This document shows, piece after piece, positions 24,804-31,390 of a stretch of DNA of 33,223 nucleotides (position 1 is the first letter of the stretch; each line of letters starts with the position of its first letter). This stretch comes from DATMYQ01 sp035560935 (lineage in GTDB: Bacteria > Bacillota > Negativicutes > Sporomusales > Sporomusaceae). Position numbers and translations under genes: made by a program. The notes below the pieces were generated by a model. It was given only the letters and a program-made list of their open reading frames with translations. It made no database searches and was not told the origin of the DNA. Where the stretch lies: contig DATMYQ010000144.1 in NCBI GenBank assembly GCA_035560935.1, forward strand, positions 1-33,223. The letters are read 5' to 3'.

Positions 24804-25480
24804 AAGGTACATTAACCAACGCCGCCACTATTTTGATCGGTTCGGCTATCGGATTGGCGTTAAAACGAGTGATTCCGGAAAAATGTTTGCAGACGATTAT
24901 GCAGGGAATGTCGTTGGCAGTACTGGTTATCGGTTTTCAGATGGCAGAGCGCAGCCAAAATTTCCTGGTAGTGATTCTGGCTTTGGCCGGCGGTGCTCTG
25001 ATCGGTGAATTGCTGGATATTGATGGGCGATTGACGAAACTGGGTGACTGGCTGACCCATAAATGGGGGCAGGGAGAACGCAACCTGGGCAAAGGATTTG
25101 TCAATGCCAGTCTGCTGTTCTGCATTGGCGCGATGGCGGTCGTGGGAGCCATCCAGGAGGGCTTGACCGGATCGACGGACACTTTATACGCTAAAGCCAC
25201 TCTTGACGGTATTGTTTCCGTTTTACTGGCCGCCACGCTGGGGATTGGTGTGGCTCTTTCCAGTATCAGCGTGCTCTTGTATCAGGGCAGTATCACATTG
25301 GCATCGGGTTTGATTGGCAGTTATGCCTCTGACGCGGTAGTCCGGGAGGTTTCCGCTACCGGTGGCGTGTTGATCATTGGTGTAGGTGTGGTGATGATTG
25401 AACTAAAAGAAATCAAGCTGGCAAATTTATTACCGGCCATCCCAGTCGCCGCTGTAATTGCTTTCTTTTGGAATTTGTGA
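24800..25480 (+). CDS. DUF554 family membrane protein
   Basis: This 226-residue polytopic membrane protein has about six or seven hydrophobic helices with small-residue-rich sequence: TLTNAATILIGSAIGLALKRVIP at the start, LVIGFQMAERSQNFLVVILALAGGALIGELLDID, GFVNASLLFCIGAMAVVGAIQEGLTGSTDTLYAKATLDGIVSVLLAATLGIGVALSSISVLLYQGSI, and a final helix. The pattern GSxIGE..DI and FC.GAMAVVGAIQ.GL.GD...L..KS..DG identifies DUF554 (YdfK/YqgA-like), thought to be small transporters; the substrate is unknown. The TTG start overlaps the desulfurase stop (TTGA) with AAGGGG upstream, indicating translational coupling. Confidence 0.88.
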   Translation: MKGTLTNAATILIGSAIGLALKRVIPEKCLQTIMQGMSLAVLVIGFQMAERSQNFLVVILALAGGALIGELLDIDGRLTKLGDWLTHKWGQGERNLGKGFVNASLLFCIGAMAVVGAIQEGLTGSTDTLYAKATLDGIVSVLLAATLGIGVALSSISVLLYQGSITLASGLIGSYASDAVVREVSATGGVLIIGVGVVMIELKEIKLANLLPAIPVAAVIAFFWNL

Positions 25481-25539
25481 CCTCTGATCGTGACTGATCG
25501 GATTTTGAAAATAATACGATGGTGAGGAGAGAAAGAACG

Positions 25540-26049
25540 ATGATTTCGGAGAGTGAACTGACCGCTCTGGTGCTGAGTTATCTTCCTTATATTATTTTGG
25601 TAATGACAGTACTGATTTTGTTGGCCCTGTTGGTATTTATTTCTATCAACATCAAACTGGCAAAAATGAATCGGCGTTATCGGAAAATGATGCAGGGAAT
25701 GGACGACGTAAATTTGGAAGCGCTATTGTTAAAACACATTGAAGAGGTAAGAACAACTACGGAAAAAGTAAACCGCTTGACGGAAGATACGCAGCATCTG
25801 AGTATGCTTTTTCGAAACTGCGTGCAAAATGTAGGCGTTATTCGCTTCAATGCATTTGAAGACACCGGTAGTGATTTGAGCTATGCTGTAGCCTTATTGG
25901 ACGCCAAGAAAAATGGCATCGTTTTCTCAGGAATTTATGGCCGCAACGAATCCCGGGTATACGCAAAACCGATACAAAACTGTGAATCTACGTACTTTTT
26001 GACTGATGAAGAAAAGGCAGCGATCAGTAAGGCATTCGAAAAAAAATAA
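25540..26049 (+). CDS. DUF4446 family membrane-anchored protein
   Basis: This 169-residue protein has one N-terminal transmembrane helix (about residues 14-38), a short coiled coil with MNRRYRKMM and VRTTTEKVNRLTED, and a C-terminal domain with VGVIRFNAFEDTGSDLSYAVALLDAKKNGIVFSGIYGRNESRVYAKPI, the DUF4446 hallmark. The function of the family is unknown; the gene is common near soj-spo0J in Firmicutes, as here. ATG 25540 is preferred over ATG 25519 because AGGAGA at 25525-25530 lies 9 nt upstream of it. It could belong with the M23 peptidase and bactofilin that follow, but a 222-nt gap separates them. Confidence 0.88.
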   Translation: MISESELTALVLSYLPYIILVMTVLILLALLVFISINIKLAKMNRRYRKMMQGMDDVNLEALLLKHIEEVRTTTEKVNRLTEDTQHLSMLFRNCVQNVGVIRFNAFEDTGSDLSYAVALLDAKKNGIVFSGIYGRNESRVYAKPIQNCESTYFLTDEEKAAISKAFEKK

Positions 26050-26271
26050 CGATTAGGCAGGACTTTTGCTTCGTGTTGGCGAACTGTACATAAGTTATGT
26101 ATTTCCTGATTGTGTTTCAGTTAACGCAGTGGCGTCTTCCCGCAATAGATAATGCCTCAGGATGGGAGAGTGCATGCACATGCCTTTTCGATCCTTGTTC
26201 TGATAAAAAAGGCGGCTTCGATATTGGACCGCAAAAAGGAAGTGCAAAAATATAGCAGGTGGTGAGGGTTA

Positions 26272-27219
26272 TTGATTCAAAAAGTTAAAAAGCCGGATAC
26301 GCGGGAATATACACTGATGGTTGTGCCGCATCACGGTAAATCAGTGGTGAAAGTTACTGTTCCCATACAACAAATTAAAGCCGCTGCCATCGCGCTGGGG
26401 ATTGTTTTTGCGGTGATGGTGGGATCATATTGCAGCACATATTTTAGCTACCGGCAGGTTACTGACGTTGCCTCGGCAGAACGATCGGAGCTGGAACAGT
26501 TACGGTCAGTGAATGTCCGGCAGGCACAGCAGATTGAAAATCTGGCGCAGGCAACTGCTGTACTTCAGGACGATATGACGAAATTAAATCAATTGGATGG
26601 AGAACTGCGGCGGCTGGTAAACAACGAGGATCCGGCAACGGTTTCCCGATCCGGGGTCAATCGCCCGGCGGCAACAGCCAATGGTGGTCAGGGTGGTCCG
26701 ACGATAAAACCGCAGATTCAGGAACTGGACGGACTGGTTCGGGATTTGCAAGCGGCCGCGAAAGAACGGCAGCAAAGCTTGGCCGGATTAAAAGAAACCC
26801 TGCTGGCGCAAAAAGCACGGCAAGCGGTTACACCATCAATTTGGCCGGCAGCGGGAGAAGTGACTTCCCGGTTTGGCTGGCGGACGTCGCCCTGGGGCGG
26901 CGGTGGCGGTGATTGGCATCCCGGTATCGATATCGCCGGGGATTATGGAACACCGATTTATGCGGCAGCTGACGGTTATATCCGGAATAGCAGCTGGAAC
27001 GGTGGCGGTTACGGTAACCTGGTAGAAATCGATCATGGAAATGGAATCGTTACCCTATACGGACATAATGCGCAGAATGTGGCAGTCAATGGCAGTCAGG
27101 TAAAAAAAGGTGATCTTATTGCCTACATGGGCAGTACCGGAGCTAGTACGGGAACTCATCTGCACTATGAAGTGCGGGTAAACGGGAGTGCTGTCAATCC
27201 AGCTAGTTTTCTGCACTGA
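26272..27219 (+). CDS. membrane-anchored M23-family metallopeptidase
   Basis: This 315-residue protein has an N-terminal transmembrane anchor (about residues 37-58), a coiled coil (about 68-110 and 145-180), and a C-terminal LytM/M23 endopeptidase domain. Zinc ligands are visible: H216 and D220 in WHPGIDIAGDYGTPIYAA and H298 in the HLHYEVR box (H296-x-H298). The domain should therefore cleave peptidoglycan cross-bridges on the outer face of the membrane. TTG 26272 follows an AGGTGGTGAGG ribosome site. Bactofilin follows 48 nt downstream; bactofilins and M23 peptidases are paired in several bacteria, where the bactofilin localises or inhibits the peptidase to control cell shape. Confidence 0.92.
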   Translation: MIQKVKKPDTREYTLMVVPHHGKSVVKVTVPIQQIKAAAIALGIVFAVMVGSYCSTYFSYRQVTDVASAERSELEQLRSVNVRQAQQIENLAQATAVLQDDMTKLNQLDGELRRLVNNEDPATVSRSGVNRPAATANGGQGGPTIKPQIQELDGLVRDLQAAAKERQQSLAGLKETLLAQKARQAVTPSIWPAAGEVTSRFGWRTSPWGGGGGDWHPGIDIAGDYGTPIYAAADGYIRNSSWNGGGYGNLVEIDHGNGIVTLYGHNAQNVAVNGSQVKKGDLIAYMGSTGASTGTHLHYEVRVNGSAVNPASFLH

Positions 27220-27267
27220 TGGCCTGCTTTGAATTTTTTCGGACAGTATCCGCTAGGAGGAGCAACC

Positions 27268-27684
27268 ATGTTTGGAAGTAAAAAAATATCCGTTGGGATC
27301 AGCGATCAGGTCGATACGCTTTTAGGCAAAGACACCACGATCAAGGGGACGATTCTTGCCAAAGGAACCCTGCGTATTGACGGAAATGTTGAGGGTGATG
27401 TGACGACCAGCGGTGATATCGTCGTGGGTGAGACGGGAAAACTGGTTGCCCAGATAAAGGCGCGCAGTGCGACGGTGGCTGGTACCATTAACGGCAACTT
27501 GGACATTCAGGAAAAGCTGGAACTTTTATCCAGCGCTAGGCTGGATGGGGATATCAAGGTAGGTAAATTGATTATCGGCGAAGGTGCTGTGTTCCATGGC
27601 GCCTGTGAAATGCGCAACGCCGGTTCCGGCGCAGGGAACATCAGCGGAGTGGAGACAGTTGCTGCCGCAAAAGCCAAAGCATAG
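27268..27684 (+). CDS. bactofilin (polymer-forming cytoskeletal protein)
   Basis: This 138-residue protein has a central beta-helix domain with repeating hydrophobic/glycine steps (DTTIKGTILAKGTLRIDGNVEGDVTTSGDIVVGETGKLVAQIKARSATVAGTINGNLDIQEKLELLSSARLDGDIKVGKLIIGEGAVFHGACEM) and short disordered ends, typical of bactofilins. These assemble nucleotide-free filaments that position wall enzymes or other proteins. ATG 27268 has AGGAGG (27255-27260) 7 nt upstream; an earlier in-frame start at 27229 lacks one. A strong terminator follows, so the M23 peptidase and bactofilin form the end of a transcript. Confidence 0.93.
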   Translation: MFGSKKISVGISDQVDTLLGKDTTIKGTILAKGTLRIDGNVEGDVTTSGDIVVGETGKLVAQIKARSATVAGTINGNLDIQEKLELLSSARLDGDIKVGKLIIGEGAVFHGACEMRNAGSGAGNISGVETVAAAKAKA

Positions 27685-27700
27685 AACGAGGAACGAAATG

Positions 27701-27732
27701 ACAGCCAGGTGAAGATGCCTGGCTGTTTTTTT
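27701..27732 (+). terminator. intrinsic terminator after the bactofilin gene
   Basis: ACAGCCAGG (27701-27709) pairs with CCTGGCTGT (27718-27726) around an 8-nt loop and is followed by a run of T residues to 27732. It separates the M23-bactofilin transcript from selA. Confidence 0.9.
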
Positions 27733-27816
27733 GCAACGTCAGTCCGTCCAAACAAGCATACGAAGTGCAAATCGGGTGGACCTGAACCAAAGAGGGAGTC
27801 GGAGGCGGGGAGAAAA

Positions 27817-29205
27817 ATGAAACACGGGCAAGAATTTCGCAAGATTCCGTCGATTGACCGGCTGTTGTTGGCGGCCGAGACGGCAACGCCGGGGCGCTAC
27901 CCACATGAGCTGCTAGTGGAGGCGTTACGTCAGGCGGTGGAGGAAATTCGGCAGGCGGTCAGAGCCGGTGCCGGGGAAAAAATTGAAGAGGCCGCCATTT
28001 TGTCAGCAGCAGAGAAAATATTGAAAAAAACGGAACAATCCCGGTTGCGGCGGGTGATTAATGCCACCGGCGTGGTTCTGCACACCAATCTGGGCCGGGC
28101 GCCGCTGGGCCAACGGGCGATTGCTGCCGTGAATAACGTGATGGGTGGATATTCCACATTGGAATATTCACTGGAAACCGGAGAGCGGGGAACCCGCTAT
28201 GCCCACGTGGAGGAGCGAATTTGCCGTATGACCGGTGCGGAGGCGGCGATTGTCGTTAACAATAATGCTGCAGCGGTGCTGTTGACCCTGTCGGCTTTGG
28301 CCAAAGACAGGGAAGTGCTGGTTAGCCGGGGTGAATTAGTAGAAATCGGCGGATCGTTCCGGGTACCCGATGTGATGCGCCAGAGCGGGGCCGCATTGGT
28401 GGAGGTAGGCGCCACCAATAAAACGCATCTTTATGATTATGAACGGGCGATTACCGTCAATACGGCAGCGATCTTAAAAGTACATACCAGCAATTACCGG
28501 ATTATTGGCTTTACTTCGCAGCCGGAAACGCCGGAGCTGGCGAATTTGGCCCGGGATAATGGCCTGGCGCTGCTGGAGGATTTGGGCAGCGGAACGCTGC
28601 TGCCGGTCACGGCGGGCGGGTACTCGGAACCAACAGTGCGGGAACGGCTGGAAGCCGGCGTGGATCTGGTTACCTTTAGCGGAGATAAATTACTGGGCGC
28701 GGGACAGGCGGGAATCATAGCCGGTAAACGCCAGTATGTGGAGTTATTGAAAAAACATCCGCTGCTCCGGGCCGTTCGGATTGACAAGCTTTCACTGGCC
28801 GCATTAGAGGGAACATTACTGGAATATCTGACCGGCGACGCGTCGGAAAATTTGCCGGTATTGGCGATGCTCCAGGCAGAACCGGCTGCCCTGCGGAAAA
28901 AAGCGGAACAGCTGGCGACGGAGTTGCAAAAATGTTTATCCGCTGCCTGGCGGGTAAGCGTGGAGGAAATGGATTCGCAAACGGGCGGAGGGGCTTTTCC
29001 CGCTGTAGCATTGCCCGGCTTTGGCGTAGCATTGACTTGCACCGACCTAAAGACTGACGCAATGGAAAAATATCTTCGTTGCCGTGACGTACCCATTATT
29101 GCCCGGGTGCAGTCGGAGCGCCTGCTGTTCGACGTGCGATGCTTAAACGAAACGGATACGGTGGACATTATTGATGCGTGCGGCGCGATGGATGCCGACC
29201 GGTAA
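27817..29205 (+). CDS. selA: L-seryl-tRNA(Sec) selenium transferase SelA
   Basis: SelA converts seryl-tRNA(Sec) to selenocysteinyl-tRNA using selenophosphate. The 462-residue PLP enzyme has RRVINATGVVLHTNLGRAPLG, GGYSTLEYSLETGERGTRYAHVEERICRMTGAEAAIVVNNNAAAVLL, VEVGATNKTHLYDYERAI, and the PLP lysine K291 in TFSGDKLLGAGQAGIIAGK. These are diagnostic of SelA and separate it from other class-V-like enzymes. ATG 27817 is preceded by GGAGG at 27801-27805; the frame is open upstream but without conserved sequence and across the bactofilin terminator. It ends 33 nt before the methyltransferase. With SelB it implies that the organism makes selenoproteins; the selC tRNA and selD are not in the window. 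Confidence 0.97.
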   Translation: MKHGQEFRKIPSIDRLLLAAETATPGRYPHELLVEALRQAVEEIRQAVRAGAGEKIEEAAILSAAEKILKKTEQSRLRRVINATGVVLHTNLGRAPLGQRAIAAVNNVMGGYSTLEYSLETGERGTRYAHVEERICRMTGAEAAIVVNNNAAAVLLTLSALAKDREVLVSRGELVEIGGSFRVPDVMRQSGAALVEVGATNKTHLYDYERAITVNTAAILKVHTSNYRIIGFTSQPETPELANLARDNGLALLEDLGSGTLLPVTAGGYSEPTVRERLEAGVDLVTFSGDKLLGAGQAGIIAGKRQYVELLKKHPLLRAVRIDKLSLAALEGTLLEYLTGDASENLPVLAMLQAEPAALRKKAEQLATELQKCLSAAWRVSVEEMDSQTGGGAFPAVALPGFGVALTCTDLKTDAMEKYLRCRDVPIIARVQSERLLFDVRCLNETDTVDIIDACGAMDADR

Positions 29206-29238
29206 CGGTTGACAAGCAGCCGGAAAAGGAGCATGGCG

Positions 29239-31356
29239 GTGGCAGAAGGCGAACGGGTGCTAACGGAGAAAAAGAAACGGACGGGGGAGCGGGGCACTAC
29301 TTTTGCGGCAGCAGATATTATTCGGGATCTGACACGGCTTGTGCCGGAAAATCCGGAAGTCGCTGCGGCGCGGATCAACCAATGGGTGGTGTTGTGGCTT
29401 TGCCAACAAAATGGGATGATTCGTGAGCCGGAAATCTTGGCGTGGTTGGAACATGGGACACCATTACCGGAAACGCTAGTGCAGGAAATGCCCGGGGGAG
29501 ACCAATTTCAAAGCGGGGGGCAAGGCCTGTCCGGAACGGGAACATCGTTGTGGCAACGGCTGGCGCAACGCCTGACAGTGACCGCTGCCGCCGCACCGGC
29601 CGGCAACCTTCCCGGTGATGTGTATGAGAATCTGATGAGCCGGTCGTTCCGTAAAGGCAAGGGACAATATTATACGCCGGGAACGGTAGTGGATCGCATT
29701 CTGGCCGATACGCTGGCGCTGGCCGATGTCGTGGAAAAACCGTTTTTACGGGTACTGGATCCGGCTTGCGGCAGCGGCCATTTTCTGCTGGCAGCGTATC
29801 GTCTCCTGATGAAAAAATTTACCGTGGCGCTACCGGAGCTGCGCCGGCGTTATCAGCAGGAGTTTTATCAGGAAAAAACAGCGGGCACGTTAACGATGCA
29901 AAGCGCTGAAGCATATTGGCAGCCGAAAAATTTACACCGGCACATCCTGACCCACTGTCTGTTTGGAGCGGAAAGCGATTCCCAGGCCGGAGCCATCGCC
30001 GTCCGAGCGCTTTGGTTGCAGGCACCGCGTGCGATACCGGCAACGATCGACATCTTGATCGCGGACAGTTTATTGAAGTGGGAAAATGACGAAGAATGGT
30101 CAGTCGCCGGGCCGACAGCTCAACACCGCCCCACGGGAGAAACCGTTTCGCGGGCAATCTATGAGGCGGGTCGACGTTTTTGGCAGCGGTCTTTCGACTA
30201 TGTTATCGGCAATCCTCCCTATATCAGCTTTGGATTGAACCGGGTAGGGGCCTTGAACCGAAAGCGGGAATTATATTACCGGAGTGAATACCGGCATTCG
30301 GCAGAGTACAAAATCAATTATTACGCACTGTTTTTCGAGCGGGGCCTGAGTGTGTTGGCAAACGGCGGCCGGTTGGGTTACGTGACCCCCGATAGTTTTT
30401 TGCTGGGACGCTACTTTTCCCGTTTGCGCCGTTATCTATTGGAAGAAAGCCGGATTCTGCGCCTGATGCTGCTGTCCGGGGGGGTTTTTCGGGGAGCGAC
30501 GGTGGGGATTTCCACCATTTCCGTCTATGAAAAAAAATCCCGGGAAGAGGCAGCCAGTGAAAATACTGTTGTCGCGAATCGGTTGGAGGCCGGTGGAGCT
30601 TGTCAGGAACACTCCTACAGTACCGCCTGTTTTCGCCGACAACCTTATCAGCGCTTTCGTCTCTACTTTAATTCCCAAGATCAGGCCATTGTCGAAAATA
30701 TGGAAGAACGAGCGGGAGAAATGTGCTTGTTAAAAGGCTGCATTCGTACCGGCATGCGGGGACGGCAAGGACAGGCCGGTTTGAAAGGCCGCGAGAATAA
30801 GGGGGGGAATTGGCGACCGGGAGTCATTTCCTCGGGTCAGGTAACGCCTTTCCGGGTACAGTATCAAGAGGACTGGCTGCTGGTAGAACCGGAACTGCTA
30901 TACGCCGGCGGCTGGGATGAGCGGATTATCCGGCGGCCCAAAATACTGTTGCGCCAGACGGGAGACAGTCTGATCGCCGGTATTGACCGTGCCGGGTTGT
31001 ACCATTTAAACAATTTGCATTCTCTCAGTTTAGTGCCGGCGGCACCGGTAACACTGGAATATTTATTGGGAGTGCTTAATTCCCGCTTACTAAATTATTA
31101 TTATCATGTGGTAAGCTTGGAAAAAGGACGATCGATGGCCCAGACCGATATTGAAACGCTGGAAAAACTCCCGATTTTTGCCGGCCCGGCAGCGCTGATG
31201 GCGAACATTGGCGCGGTTGCCACTGAATTGGAAGCGGCAAATCCGGCGCATGACGCGTTGATCGTGACATTGCGGAGTCGCCTGGACCGATGGGTATATC
31301 AACTGTACGGACTGAGTGCTACGGATATCGATTGTGTGGAAGAAGGGGAACGCTAG
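29239..31356 (+). CDS. adenine-specific (N6) DNA methyltransferase, Eco57I/TaqI-like, apparently orphan
   Basis: This 705-residue protein has a gamma-type N6-adenine methyltransferase core: motif X/I region GQYYTPGTVVDRIL, SAM-binding DPACGSGHFLLAAYRL (D174 onward) and catalytic N325-P-P-Y328 (YVIGNPPYISFG). VTPDSFLLGRYFSRLRRYLLEE follows, and a C-terminal TaqI-like target-recognition region includes WDERIIRRPKILLRQTGD and LLGVLNSRLLNYYY. The N-terminal 130 residues show no PD-(D/E)xK nuclease motif, so it is probably a methylase without cleavage. GTG 29239 is best spaced from AAGGAG (29226-29231); ATG 29233 is only 1 nt from that site, and TTG 29209 is possible. No restriction gene is adjacent. 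It sits between selA and selB, which is unexpected, and holds three poly-G tracts (6, 7 and 7 G). Confidence 0.88.
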   Translation: MAEGERVLTEKKKRTGERGTTFAAADIIRDLTRLVPENPEVAAARINQWVVLWLCQQNGMIREPEILAWLEHGTPLPETLVQEMPGGDQFQSGGQGLSGTGTSLWQRLAQRLTVTAAAAPAGNLPGDVYENLMSRSFRKGKGQYYTPGTVVDRILADTLALADVVEKPFLRVLDPACGSGHFLLAAYRLLMKKFTVALPELRRRYQQEFYQEKTAGTLTMQSAEAYWQPKNLHRHILTHCLFGAESDSQAGAIAVRALWLQAPRAIPATIDILIADSLLKWENDEEWSVAGPTAQHRPTGETVSRAIYEAGRRFWQRSFDYVIGNPPYISFGLNRVGALNRKRELYYRSEYRHSAEYKINYYALFFERGLSVLANGGRLGYVTPDSFLLGRYFSRLRRYLLEESRILRLMLLSGGVFRGATVGISTISVYEKKSREEAASENTVVANRLEAGGACQEHSYSTACFRRQPYQRFRLYFNSQDQAIVENMEERAGEMCLLKGCIRTGMRGRQGQAGLKGRENKGGNWRPGVISSGQVTPFRVQYQEDWLLVEPELLYAGGWDERIIRRPKILLRQTGDSLIAGIDRAGLYHLNNLHSLSLVPAAPVTLEYLLGVLNSRLLNYYYHVVSLEKGRSMAQTDIETLEKLPIFAGPAALMANIGAVATELEAANPAHDALIVTLRSRLDRWVYQLYGLSATDIDCVEEGER

Positions 31357-31390
31357 GGAACCAAGTGAGTGACAAAGGGGTAGAAGTCAG

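Noticed and set aside
29239..29640. Possible restriction nuclease domain at the methyltransferase N-terminus
   Set aside because: No PD-(D/E)xK, HNH or other nuclease motif is visible in the first 130 residues.
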